Positions 8,695 to 18,013 of a DNA stretch of 64,000 nt are shown piece by piece. Positions within the stretch are counted from its first letter, which is position 1, and every line of letters begins with the position of its first letter. A program made the translations under genes and the position numbers. Below the pieces are notes generated by a model, which was not told where the DNA came from, did not search any database, and worked only from the letters and a program-made list of their open reading frames with translations. Source of the stretch: HGM04593 sp045661205 (GTDB lineage: Bacteria > Bacteroidota > Bacteroidia > Bacteroidales > Bacteroidaceae); the NCBI GenBank assembly GCA_045661205.1, contig JAZRFE010000041.1, positions 1-64,000 of the forward strand. Direction: 5' to 3'.

Positions 8695-11160
8695 TTACTC
8701 TTTATTTTCGGTGCATGAACATTTCTTGCGACGGTAGATAATCATCGCCACCATTGCCAGAATCACAATACCCACAAAGATAGAACCATAGAGCGACACC
8801 TTTGCCGAGCCTGTCATCACGTCGTCTACGCAAAGGAACTCAATCTTGTGCTTGCCGGCAGGTATGGGCAGTCCGCGCAGAATATAGTCGGTGCGTACGG
8901 GGGCAACCTCTTTTCCGTCGATGAAGGCTTTCCATGTCTTGTAGTACACCTCGGAGAATACGGCAAAGCGGGGTTTTGTGCTGTTGCTCTCATATATAAG
9001 GTTACCGGGGTTCTTGTACTCTGTCATGCGTATATAATCGGTGGAATCGGCATTATTTGAATATTCCGCCACCGATGGAATTACGTTTTTCCACTCCTCG
9101 TCGACAAATGCTACCGCCGTGGGGTCGAAGTCGGCAATGGCCTTAATCTCCTCGTTGGGGTCGGCAACGAACTTCACGTTGTCCACGAACCAACAGTTGC
9201 CAAGTGCCATTGGGTTTTTCTGTACGCTTTGTGCACCTTTGTCGTCGGGCATAATGATGTAGCGCACATTCAACATGTTTATGATGTTCATGTTGATGTT
9301 GCGTGTGAAGAAGTGGTCGATGATGTCCTGATAGCGGCGCAGCTTCACAGGGCTGTAACCACCCACCGACTTATGGAAATATGATGTGCGTGAGTCGTTG
9401 AAGGTGCTGGTTGTGAGGTTCAGCACTCGGTAGTTGGGGTCTTTGTCGGCAAGAATCTGTCTGTCGGCAGCTGTGGGCAAAATTTCGGTAGTCTTTTGCT
9501 TGGGCATGAAAGAGTCCCACGAAAGGAATCTCTTGTCCACGCTCCACAGGTCTGCAAAAATCAACAACGCGAGTATGGCCATCATGTGGCTTGTCTTAAA
9601 GTTCTTAATGCGCACGTAGGCGATGAGCAGTACACATGCGCCGGCGATGAACATGAACGAACGCCATGAGTCGCTTTTGAGCATTGCCAAGCGGTCTGCC
9701 TGCAACGTCTCGGTGAGCACTTGGGGCATTTGTGCATCTGCGGGGCTCACACACTCGAACATGCTGCCGCCGAAAAGGGCAAATATCAATGCCAATCCGC
9801 CTGTTATTGCGGCAGAAAGGCCTATGGCGTGTACATTCTCTTTTCCGTTGTCGTTCTTGTGGTTCTCTATCAACTGTTTCACAGCGAGCACTCCCAGTGT
9901 CACCATTGTCAGCGATGCGATGACAAGCGACATTGACGGTGCGCGGAACTTATTGTACAGTGGCAGGTTGTAGAACAAAAATTCGTTTACGGCAGGGAAA
10001 TATTTACCCCACGCCATCACAATGGATAGGATGGTTGCTGCCAGCAGCCACCACTTCTCTTTTCCTTTCACCAGGAAAAGTCCCAGCACGAACAAGAAGC
10101 ATACTATTGCTCCCACGTACACCGGGCCCGATGTAAAGGGCTGTGGGCCCCAATATGTGGGCATTCTTTTCACGTACGCACGAGCCTGTGCAGCACCATA
10201 GCCGCGTGCAATGGTCTTGTAGGTTTCGCTATCCTCGTCGAGAGCATAGTGTGAACTTGCGCCGTAGAGGTTGGGTACGAGCAGTGTGAATGTCTCGCCT
10301 ATTCCGTAGCTCCACTGATAAGCATAGTCAATATCGAGTCCCGAACTCTTCTTTTCGCCCTCCTGTTTCAGCACCGCACCTCCGCGCATCGACTCTTTTG
10401 CGTAGTCGGCGGCAGGCACCAACTGACCAATGGCGGGAATGAGCGCGAGCAGGGCTGCGATGAACAGCACTCCTGTTGCCTTAAAGTAATTTTTCAACTG
10501 CTTTTCGCGTATTGCGTACACCAGATACACTACTGCGAGAATAAGCAATACGAGCAGCAGATAGTAGCTTATCTGCTGGTGGCTCCAATAGATGTTGAGC
10601 CCCGAGAATATAAGCGTTATGAGCGCGCCCCACAGCAGTTTTCCCCTGTAACAGAGCATCACTCCGCCTATGATGGGTGCCATTGTTGCCATTACCAAAC
10701 TTTTGTTCATGTGACCCGCCTCAATGATTATGAAGTTATACGAGCACAGCGTGTAGGCTATTGAGCCTGCAAAACTGAGCCACGAGCGGCATCCTATGGA
10801 TATTAGGAAGATGTAAAAACAGATGAATGTCAGGAAGATAGAACCAATATGACGTCTCGAAAAACCAAACATACTCAGCGTGAACACCTTTTCAAATGCC
10901 TTGAAAATGTTCACCGGTTGCGGCGAGAATGTGTAGTTCGAGGGCATTCCCGAGAACATTGCATTCGACCAATAGGCGTAGTCTCCGGTAGTTTCGTGGT
11001 AGTCGCGCAGGTCTTTTCCCCAGCCTTGTGAGTTTATGGCGTCGGCCTGCATCAGGTCTTTGCCTTCGAACACCGGTGCAAAATATACGGCAGTCAGCGC
11101 GAAGAACGTCAGAATTGCGGCAATATGCGGCAACCAATTTTTCATTTTTGTTGATTTCAT
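8695..11160 (-). CDS. YfhO-family large polytopic membrane protein
   Basis: 821 residues with about 12 hydrophobic segments in the first two thirds and at the extreme C-terminus, and a periplasmic domain between about 550 and 790. The first loop has KDLMQADAINSQGWGKDLRD after TM1, consistent with the GT-C-like arrangement of the YfhO family. In Gram-positive bacteria YfhO family members modify (lipo)teichoic acids; in Bacteroidota the role is unproven, but the context of flippase and glycosyltransferases suggests a glycosylation step outside the inner membrane. Its ATG overlaps the stop of the upstream glycosyltransferase by four bases (ATGA), showing translational coupling. Confidence 0.85.
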   Translation of the reverse strand: MKSTKMKNWLPHIAAILTFFALTAVYFAPVFEGKDLMQADAINSQGWGKDLRDYHETTGDYAYWSNAMFSGMPSNYTFSPQPVNIFKAFEKVFTLSMFGFSRRHIGSIFLTFICFYIFLISIGCRSWLSFAGSIAYTLCSYNFIIIEAGHMNKSLVMATMAPIIGGVMLCYRGKLLWGALITLIFSGLNIYWSHQQISYYLLLVLLILAVVYLVYAIREKQLKNYFKATGVLFIAALLALIPAIGQLVPAADYAKESMRGGAVLKQEGEKKSSGLDIDYAYQWSYGIGETFTLLVPNLYGASSHYALDEDSETYKTIARGYGAAQARAYVKRMPTYWGPQPFTSGPVYVGAIVCFLFVLGLFLVKGKEKWWLLAATILSIVMAWGKYFPAVNEFLFYNLPLYNKFRAPSMSLVIASLTMVTLGVLAVKQLIENHKNDNGKENVHAIGLSAAITGGLALIFALFGGSMFECVSPADAQMPQVLTETLQADRLAMLKSDSWRSFMFIAGACVLLIAYVRIKNFKTSHMMAILALLIFADLWSVDKRFLSWDSFMPKQKTTEILPTAADRQILADKDPNYRVLNLTTSTFNDSRTSYFHKSVGGYSPVKLRRYQDIIDHFFTRNINMNIINMLNVRYIIMPDDKGAQSVQKNPMALGNCWFVDNVKFVADPNEEIKAIADFDPTAVAFVDEEWKNVIPSVAEYSNNADSTDYIRMTEYKNPGNLIYESNSTKPRFAVFSEVYYKTWKAFIDGKEVAPVRTDYILRGLPIPAGKHKIEFLCVDDVMTGSAKVSLYGSIFVGIVILAMVAMIIYRRKKCSCTENKE

Positions 11161-12377
11161 CGTAAATTATTATTTTTCAGTATTGTTTCAATGTGGTTGT
11201 AGAGCTGCTCCTCGTAACGCTCGAGAGTATAATTTTCGCGTACGTGGCTGTTCAGCTTGCAGGTTTTTTGCAGCAGTTCCTCGGCGGGAAGTTGCGATGC
11301 AGTAATTATGGCCTGTTCAAAGGCGTAGTATGTAACTTTGGGCACCTCGCTGCCATACTCGGCAAGGGCAAGCCCGGTGTTGCGGCTGTAAACGGGGTAC
11401 AGCAGTCCGCCGGCAAGTACGTTGAGCACAGCCACTGCTCCGCTCTCCGATAGCGATGGGTTCACAAGAATGGCACACTCGTCAAGTATTCGGGCAAACT
11501 CCTGCGACTCAATATTCACAAATCCATGCTGCACAATGTTCGGAGCCTTGTCGGCGAGCGGTGCATAGTGACGCCAGAATTCCTTCTCTCCGCGGCTCGC
11601 CCCACAAATGTGCAGGGTATATTCAGGGTGGTGCAGTGCAAAGTCTATCGCAATGTCCAGTCCTTTGTGTATAAGCCCCGAACTGCCGAACCACAATATG
11701 TTGCGACGGTACTTGTCGAAGTCCTTCTCCGTTGACGGGCGGCGCACATCAAAGTAGAATGCGGGCAGCGGGTAGTAGTGGTTGGGGCGGGGGTCTTCCT
11801 CTTTGAAGTATTGTGCTACTAAATTGTCTCCCAAGCAGATAACGGCATCGGACAGTCGTGCGTTATAGTAGTTCATTCCGTTGCCGGGCACATAATGGCA
11901 CGATGCGAGTGCGCGGGTTTCATGCTCGCGGTAAAAGGCTAGGTTGCGTTCGGCTGTTACCTTGAAGTTAAGGAAAGTATGGGCACCCACCGAATAGAAT
12001 ATGCGCAACGGTTCTTGCTTGGCAGCCGAAAATGAGCGTGCGTACGAGGGCGAGGTTATTCCATAGACCACCTCGTATGGTGAGTAATCCACACGGTCGT
12101 TGTCGCGCGAGGCGCAGTCCACACTGTACCCCAAGCGATGAAAAGCCTTTGCCGCCGCGTAACACTCTGTGAAGTTCGAATGCGACTTGGGTAGTGGGCC
12201 GTCGAACGCTTCGGGAAGGTAGCAAATGAGCACCTTACGGTCGCATCTGCTGCCAAAGACGTCGCACACCAGACGGCGGTTGGCAAATAGACGTTGCACC
12301 CATGCGACGATGGCATTGCCTATGCGTCGGCGGGCTATGGGAACTATGCGTCGAAACTCCGAACGTGTAAACTTCAT
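11157..12377 (-). CDS. Glycosyltransferase, GT4-like (GT-B fold)
   Basis: 406 residues. The C-terminal half has the GT-B features NILWFGSSGLIHKGLDIAID (about 228-247) and YTLHICG, and the donor-site region NPSLSESGAVAVLNVLAGG around 310-328, where the usual E-x7-E motif is only partly kept. No signal peptide or membrane segment. It is 16 bases downstream of another GT4 gene and overlaps the YfhO start. It resembles glycan-assembly glycosyltransferases; donor and acceptor are not deducible. Confidence 0.82.
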   Translation of the reverse strand: MKFTRSEFRRIVPIARRRIGNAIVAWVQRLFANRRLVCDVFGSRCDRKVLICYLPEAFDGPLPKSHSNFTECYAAAKAFHRLGYSVDCASRDNDRVDYSPYEVVYGITSPSYARSFSAAKQEPLRIFYSVGAHTFLNFKVTAERNLAFYREHETRALASCHYVPGNGMNYYNARLSDAVICLGDNLVAQYFKEEDPRPNHYYPLPAFYFDVRRPSTEKDFDKYRRNILWFGSSGLIHKGLDIAIDFALHHPEYTLHICGASRGEKEFWRHYAPLADKAPNIVQHGFVNIESQEFARILDECAILVNPSLSESGAVAVLNVLAGGLLYPVYSRNTGLALAEYGSEVPKVTYYAFEQAIITASQLPAEELLQKTCKLNSHVRENYTLERYEEQLYNHIETILKNNNLR

Positions 12378-12393
12378 GTCTTGTATATTTTAT

Positions 12394-13485
12394 TTACAGC
12401 ACCTTGCGATAAACGTCGCATGTCTGCTGTACCATTTTTTGTAACGAGAAATCTTTTATGCGCTCACTACCGCGTCGGCGCAAGTCGTCACGCAGTGTGC
12501 TGCTGTTAATCACCTCACGCAGTGTGTCGTACATCGACTGTGCATCGTGTGGCGCAAAGTAGAGCGCGGCATCGCCTGCCACCTCGGGAAAACAGCTTGC
12601 ATTGCTCAGGCACACAGGGCAGTTGTTCGAGAATGCCTCGAGAATGGGGATTCCGAAACCCTCGTACAACGACGGAAATACAAAGCATAATGCATGGCGA
12701 TAGAGCGATGCCATTTGTGCATCGTTGGCGGCAATGTGTACAATGCTGTCGGCCACTCCCCAGTTTTTGAAAATCTCATGCTCCGAACTTGTGAAGTCGC
12801 TGCCTGTGCAGACAATCTTCAGCGTGGGGTCGAGTACCAGAAGGCCTCGCACCGCCGACAGCCAGGGCAGGAAGTTTTTATATCCTTTGCGTTCGCCCAC
12901 ATAAAGAATGTAGCGGTCGAAAAGTTGCGGTGCCACCCCTCCGCCTGCAAGGAAACCATGATGCACCACACTTATCTTCGACGGGTCGGTGCCTAGCAGT
13001 TCCACAATGTCGCGTTTGGTATTCTCGCTGACTGCAATAATGTGGTCGGCCTCTTTTATCAGTTTCTTCTTGTGGGGGATAGTGCGGTCGTAAATGAGCA
13101 CATCCTGCGGGAAACGCTCGAATGTCATGTCGTGTATCGTCAGCACAAAAGCACGTTTGCGGCTCTTGACGAACGGCAGAAAATAGGGGCTGTAATATGT
13201 AGGGTGGAAAATGTCATACCCTCCTGTGCGCAATGCGTGCAGGGTAGCCATGCGGTTGGCTATCTGGTATATGCGTCGGCGTATGCGGTAGTTCTTGGGG
13301 AATCCCAGACTCTTGTATTCTTGCCCGTATGTCTCGGTAACATAATGATTCTCGCAGAAATACATAGGCAGTTCGCCTTGAAACTCATCTTTGGGCAGAT
13401 TATATAAAAGGTCTGCAAAGTAGCGTGTGACGCCACCGAACCTCTGGAATGTAAACATCTGATTGTCGTAAAGGATCTTTTTCAT
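12394..13485 (-). CDS. Family 4 glycosyltransferase (mannosyltransferase-like)
   Basis: 363-residue GT-B enzyme. The N-terminal acceptor half has the recognisable GT4 segments YDIFHPTYYSPYFLP and FVLTIHDMTFERFP, and the C-terminal half has ILYVGERKGYKN followed by the EX7E donor motif in FPSLYEGFGIPILEAFSN. These features are typical of LPS, capsule and protein-glycan mannosyltransferases. Its start overlaps the flippase stop by four bases, so the two are translationally coupled. Cytoplasmic face of the inner membrane. Confidence 0.9.
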   Translation of the reverse strand: MKKILYDNQMFTFQRFGGVTRYFADLLYNLPKDEFQGELPMYFCENHYVTETYGQEYKSLGFPKNYRIRRRIYQIANRMATLHALRTGGYDIFHPTYYSPYFLPFVKSRKRAFVLTIHDMTFERFPQDVLIYDRTIPHKKKLIKEADHIIAVSENTKRDIVELLGTDPSKISVVHHGFLAGGGVAPQLFDRYILYVGERKGYKNFLPWLSAVRGLLVLDPTLKIVCTGSDFTSSEHEIFKNWGVADSIVHIAANDAQMASLYRHALCFVFPSLYEGFGIPILEAFSNNCPVCLSNASCFPEVAGDAALYFAPHDAQSMYDTLREVINSSTLRDDLRRRGSERIKDFSLQKMVQQTCDVYRKVL

Positions 13486-14945
13486 TGCTTAAAAGTTTTA
13501 CGAGATTTTGCATATTCAATCGCTTCGCGCAACTCCTGTGAACGACACAGGAATAAGGCGGTAATATATATGGCCACAGCGACAACAATTCTTGTTGCCA
13601 GCAGTGCGTATGTGTTTGTTATTGAGGCGGTGAGCATGGCTGTTGCGCACATGGTAGCCACCGAAATTGCGAGGTAGGGCAGTGTGTCGCGCAGGAACAT
13701 TGTCAGCGTGAAGTTTATCTCGCGATTGACAAAATATCTCCACACGAAAAGCCACGCGATATTCAGAATGGTGTATGCTGTAATCATGTGAGAAATTCCG
13801 TGTGGACGCATGGCAAAGAGCATTGCAGTCATCAGCAATCCCTGCGCCATTGTGTTCCACATGTATATGCGTGAACGGCCACGGCTTATGAGCAGGTTGG
13901 TGAATAGCGATTGTATGGGAATGAATGCACCCCACAGACACAAAATCTGCAACATGCGTGCGCTCTCTATCCACTTTTCGGTGATAGTCACGAGTATAAG
14001 CTCGTGCGACACCAACGATAGTCCCAATAGCATGGGAAAGGCGATGAATGCCGTAAAACGCACCATTTTGCGCAGTACATGCAGTTGTCTCTCGCCGTCA
14101 TCGGCCACGCGTGCAAGCACCGGCTGAGCCACGCTGTTCACCATTCCGTTCACAGTGTCGCTACCCATGTTGTTCCACTCGTTGGCCTTTGTGTAGTTGC
14201 CCACGTCTGTACGTGTGTAGTAGCCGTTTCCGCCCAATATCACCGAGAATACATTGCAGTTTATGCGCAGGAAAAGATTTGTTACCAACAGACGGTAGCT
14301 GAATGCGAATAGGTAGCGCAATGGGGCGAAATTCACCTTAAGCGACGGGCGCCAGGGCGAGAAATACCAATAGCATAGCGAACGCACAAGCACGTAAAGA
14401 ATGCCTTGTGTGGCGATGCCCCAGTATGAGTATCCGTTCATGGCCATTACCACTCCCACGCTGCCCGACACAATGATGGAGAGTATCAGCGCAATGGATT
14501 TCTCCTTTACCTTCAAGTCGCGAAACAGGTGGGCCGAATGGGCTATTCCAAAGCCTGCCACCACAAAACCAATGAACGAGTATCGCGACAGCGACACAAG
14601 CACAGGTTCGCAGAAGTAGTCGGCAATAAGCGGAGTGGCAAAATACAGCCCTGCGTAGAGCAACAACGACACTGTTACGCTGAACCAAAAGACGGCATTG
14701 TAGTCGTCGTGGCTCACCTCCTTGCGATTGGCAAGTGCAGCCACGAAACCGCTCTCCTGCAACGAGCCGGCAATGGCCGAAAAAATAGCCAACATCCCGA
14801 TGGGGCCATAGTCGTCAGGCCCCAGGATGTTGGCAAGATATATTCCAAAAAACAGGTTCAGCAGCTGACAAACGGCATTGCTCATGCCTCCCCAAAGGAA
14901 ACCTTTGGCGGTGGCTCTCTTCAAATTGCCGTCGTTCTTGTGCAT
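13482..14945 (-). CDS. Wzx-type oligosaccharide flippase (MOP superfamily)
   Basis: 487 residues, about 12-14 transmembrane segments, with the start GFLWGGMSNAVCQLLNLFFG and the segment LANILGPDDYGPIGMLAIF that are characteristic of polysaccharide transporters of the MOP family. It would flip undecaprenyl-linked oligosaccharide across the inner membrane. It starts 13 bases after metG and leads the run of glycosyltransferases; a flippase at the head of such a block suggests a glycan that is assembled inside and finished or transferred outside by the GT-C-type proteins of the same block. No Wzy polymerase or chain-length regulator is visible. Confidence 0.9.
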   Translation of the reverse strand: MHKNDGNLKRATAKGFLWGGMSNAVCQLLNLFFGIYLANILGPDDYGPIGMLAIFSAIAGSLQESGFVAALANRKEVSHDDYNAVFWFSVTVSLLLYAGLYFATPLIADYFCEPVLVSLSRYSFIGFVVAGFGIAHSAHLFRDLKVKEKSIALILSIIVSGSVGVVMAMNGYSYWGIATQGILYVLVRSLCYWYFSPWRPSLKVNFAPLRYLFAFSYRLLVTNLFLRINCNVFSVILGGNGYYTRTDVGNYTKANEWNNMGSDTVNGMVNSVAQPVLARVADDGERQLHVLRKMVRFTAFIAFPMLLGLSLVSHELILVTITEKWIESARMLQILCLWGAFIPIQSLFTNLLISRGRSRIYMWNTMAQGLLMTAMLFAMRPHGISHMITAYTILNIAWLFVWRYFVNREINFTLTMFLRDTLPYLAISVATMCATAMLTASITNTYALLATRIVVAVAIYITALFLCRSQELREAIEYAKSRKTFKQ

Positions 14946-14958
14946 TAAAAGCGTTTTT

Positions 14959-16998
14959 TTATTTCACTTCGCTGCCGGGTTTAGCCTCGGGAGAAACGGT
15001 GAGCAATGACAATTTGCCTTCGTTGTCCTCGGCACTTAGTATCATACCCTCGCTGACAATGCCGCGAATGGTGCGCGGTGCAAGGTTGGCAACAAAGCAC
15101 ACCTGTTTGCCCACAAGCTCTTCGGGGTTGAAGTGTGCGGCAATGCCCGATACGATGGTGCGGCCCTCGAGACCGTCATCTATCTTGAACTGTAACAGTT
15201 TGCTTGCCTTGGGTACTTTGGCACATTCGAGCACTGTACCCACGCGTATGTCGAGCTTTGTGAAGTCGTCGAACTCTACATTTGCACGTATGGGGTTGGC
15301 CTTGTAGTTTGCAGCCTTGTTCTCTGCTTTGATTCTCTCGAGGCGGTCGAGCTGTGCCTGAATGGTCTCGTCTTCGATTTTTTCGAAGAGCAGACCCACT
15401 TCGCCAAGTTCGTGACCCTCGGTCATCAATGTCAGGCTGCCCAGGCTACTCCACTCGAAGTTCTCCATTGCCAACATCCCGCGCAGTTTCTTGCTGCTGA
15501 AGGGCAGGAACGGCTCGAATGCTATTGCAAGGTTTGCAACCAACTGCAATGAGATGTTCAGGATTGTTGCCACGCGTGAAAGGTCGGTTTTTGCAAGTTT
15601 CCAAGGCTCGGTCTCGGCGAGGTAACGGTTACCGATGCGTGCGAGGTTCATAGCCTCTTTCTGTGCTTCGCGGAACTTGAACAGGTCGAGCAGTTTCTCC
15701 ACCTCGCTCTTCACGTTTACAAACTCGTCGATGATACCCTTGTCATAGTCGGTAAGTTCGCCACATGCGGGCACCTTGCCGTCGAAATATTTCTTGGTGA
15801 GCACGAGTGCGCGGTTCACGAAGTTGCCGTACACAGCCACAAGCTCGTTGTTGTTGCGTGCCTGGAAGTCTTTCCATGTGAAGTTGTTGTCTTTGGTCTC
15901 GGGAGCATTTGCTGTCAGCACGTAACGCAGCACGTCTTGCTTGCCGGGGAAGTCCACGAGATACTCGTTGAGCCACACAGCCCAGTTGCGCGAGGTTGAT
16001 ATTTTATCGTCCTCGAGGTTGAGGAACTCGTTGCTGGGCACATTCTCGGGCAGGATATAATCGCCGTGAGCCTTCAGCATCGAGGGAAACACAATGCAGT
16101 GGAACACAATGTTGTCCTTGCCGATGAAGTGGAGCAGACGTGTATCTTCGTCCTTCCACCATGTCTCCCATGTGTCGGGCAACAACTCTTTTGTGTTGCT
16201 TATGTAGCCGATGGGTGCGTCGAACCACACGTAGAGCACTTTGCCCTCGGCACCCTCGACGGGTACGGGAATACCCCAGTTAAGGTCGCGTGTAACGGCG
16301 CGGGGTTTCAAGCCTGTGTCGAGCCAGCTTTTGCACTGTCCGTAGACGTTGCTGCGCCACTCCTTGTGGTCGTTCAGAATCCACTGCTCCAGCCACTGCT
16401 GATAGTCGTTAAGCGGCAGGTACCAGTGTGTGGTCTTGCGTTTTACAAGGGGGTTGCCGCTGTCGGCATTGTAAGGGTTGATAAGCTCGTCGGGTGAGAG
16501 TGTCGCGCCACACTTCTCACACTGGTCGCCGTAGGCATCGGCAGCGTGGCAACGGGGGCATTCGCCCTTGATGTTACGGTCGGTGAGGAACTGCTGTTCG
16601 CCCTCGTCGTAATACTGTTCGCTCTCGAGCTCCACAAATTTGCCCTCGTCATACAGTTTCTTGAAGAAATCCGATGCCACTTCGCGGTGAGTGGCCGATG
16701 TTGTGCGTGAATAAACGTCGAACGATATACCGAATCCCTCGAACGACTCTTTGATGATATTATGATAGCGGTCTACAACATCCTGGGGTGTGCATCCCTC
16801 TTTCTTTGCGCGTATGGTCACAGGCACTCCATGCTCGTCGGAACCGCCGATGAAGAGCACATCCTCGCCCTTGAGACGAAGATAGCGTACATAGATGTCG
16901 GCAGGAACGTAAACTCCCGCAAGGTGTCCTATGTGTACAGGGCCGTTGGCATAGGGCAGAGCCGATGTTACCAACGTTCTTTTGAATTTCTTTTCCAT
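14959..16998 (-). CDS. metG: Methionyl-tRNA synthetase
   Basis: 679 residues, class I synthetase. YANGPVHIGHLAG at residues 15-27 is the HIGH motif; a four-cysteine zinc knuckle CPRC...CEKC lies near 145-160; DDKISTSRN near 335 is the KMSKS counterpart. The C-terminal ~110 residues form the dimerising EMAP-like tRNA-binding OB domain (DFTKLDIRVGTVLECAKVPKA). It charges initiator and elongator tRNA-Met. Preceded on its strand by a possible TAACTTTG element at 17060-17067. It is the first gene of the glycan block, so the glycan genes may share its transcription. Confidence 0.97.
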   Translation of the reverse strand: MEKKFKRTLVTSALPYANGPVHIGHLAGVYVPADIYVRYLRLKGEDVLFIGGSDEHGVPVTIRAKKEGCTPQDVVDRYHNIIKESFEGFGISFDVYSRTTSATHREVASDFFKKLYDEGKFVELESEQYYDEGEQQFLTDRNIKGECPRCHAADAYGDQCEKCGATLSPDELINPYNADSGNPLVKRKTTHWYLPLNDYQQWLEQWILNDHKEWRSNVYGQCKSWLDTGLKPRAVTRDLNWGIPVPVEGAEGKVLYVWFDAPIGYISNTKELLPDTWETWWKDEDTRLLHFIGKDNIVFHCIVFPSMLKAHGDYILPENVPSNEFLNLEDDKISTSRNWAVWLNEYLVDFPGKQDVLRYVLTANAPETKDNNFTWKDFQARNNNELVAVYGNFVNRALVLTKKYFDGKVPACGELTDYDKGIIDEFVNVKSEVEKLLDLFKFREAQKEAMNLARIGNRYLAETEPWKLAKTDLSRVATILNISLQLVANLAIAFEPFLPFSSKKLRGMLAMENFEWSSLGSLTLMTEGHELGEVGLLFEKIEDETIQAQLDRLERIKAENKAANYKANPIRANVEFDDFTKLDIRVGTVLECAKVPKASKLLQFKIDDGLEGRTIVSGIAAHFNPEELVGKQVCFVANLAPRTIRGIVSEGMILSAEDNEGKLSLLTVSPEAKPGSEVK

Positions 16999-17059
16999 AA
17001 TGGTGTCTATTTTGTATGTTTATTCTTTGCGCTTTCTATGCATTCTAATAACTAATTCG

Positions 17060-17067
17060 CAAAGTTA
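17060..17067 (-). promoter_or_regulatory. metG: Candidate -7 element for metG
   Basis: The minus strand reads TAACTTTG, a perfect TAnnTTTG, 62 bases upstream of the metG ATG. No convincing -33 TTTG at the right distance. Confidence 0.4.
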
Positions 17068-17174
17068 GTGATTTTATTTTAAAAATTCATCAAGTTCGAG
17101 CCATTTACCAATGCCAAGTTACTAAAATGGATAAAGATACTTCTGTGGCAGATGTAAAATAGCGGAATTTTCAT

Positions 17175-17182
17175 TATCTTCG
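17175..17182 (+). promoter_or_regulatory. dapB: Candidate -7 element for dapB
   Basis: TATCTTCG differs from TAnnTTTG by one base and is 33 bases before the dapB ATG, the same geometry as the other promoters in the window. Confidence 0.35.
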
Positions 17183-17215
17183 CGCCATAAAATAAAATGT
17201 AAATAAAAAGAGATT

Positions 17216-17971
17216 ATGAAAATAGCACTTATAGGTTACGGCAAGATGGGCAAAGAGATTGAGCGCATCGCCATCGAAAGAGGACACGAAATAGTTTCCA
17301 TAATAGATATCGACAACAGCAGTGACATCGAAAGCGAGGCGTTTGCCACAGCCGATGCCGCTATTGAGTTTACAGCTCCCGGCGTTGCATACGAGAATTG
17401 CATGCGCGCGATGGCAGCGGGTGTCAAGGTGGTGAGCGGCAGTACCGGATGGATGCAGCAGCATGGCGAGGAGATGAAGGCTCTGTGCGAGAATGAGGGA
17501 AAGACACTCTTCTGGTCGAGCAACTTCAGCTTGGGCGTTGCCATCTTCTCGGCAGTGAACCGCTATCTTGCAAAGATAATGAACAACTATTCGGGTTATT
17601 CGGTTGAAATGACCGAGACTCATCACATACACAAGCTCGACGCTCCCAGCGGCACAGCCATCACTCTTGCCGAGGGTATCCTTGCCGAGCTCGACAGAAA
17701 ATCGTCGTGGGCGATGGGCGATCTCACCAACCCCGACGGCAGCATCACCGAGGCTGCGCCTGTGCAGGAGAACGAGCTTAAAATCAATGCTATCCGTCGT
17801 GACGAGGTGCCCGGAATACACACCATTAGCTACGAATCTGTTGCCGACTCCATCACAATCACTCACGATGCGAAAAACCGTAGCGGCTTTGCGCTTGGCG
17901 CAGTCCTCGCAGCTGAGTTTGTGAAGGACAACAGCGGTTTTCTGGGCATGAAAGACCTGTTTAATTTCTAA
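17216..17971 (+). CDS. dapB: 4-hydroxy-tetrahydrodipicolinate reductase
   Basis: 251 residues. It reduces hydroxy-tetrahydrodipicolinate in the diaminopimelate/lysine pathway and so feeds peptidoglycan. The N-terminal Rossmann motif is GYGKMGKEIE (residues 7-16); the substrate-binding signature ETHHIHKLDAPSGTA (about 136-150) holds the catalytic His and Lys. The family motif GxxGxxG is here G-Y-G-K-M-G, as in short-form DapB proteins. First gene of a plus-strand run with lepB 42 bases downstream; a near-consensus promoter element lies upstream. Confidence 0.96.
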   Translation: MKIALIGYGKMGKEIERIAIERGHEIVSIIDIDNSSDIESEAFATADAAIEFTAPGVAYENCMRAMAAGVKVVSGSTGWMQQHGEEMKALCENEGKTLFWSSNFSLGVAIFSAVNRYLAKIMNNYSGYSVEMTETHHIHKLDAPSGTAITLAEGILAELDRKSSWAMGDLTNPDGSITEAAPVQENELKINAIRRDEVPGIHTISYESVADSITITHDAKNRSGFALGAVLAAEFVKDNSGFLGMKDLFNF

Positions 17972-18013
17972 ACACTCTTGCGACAGTTTTAAACGGAAAA
18001 TATATTTGAAAAA

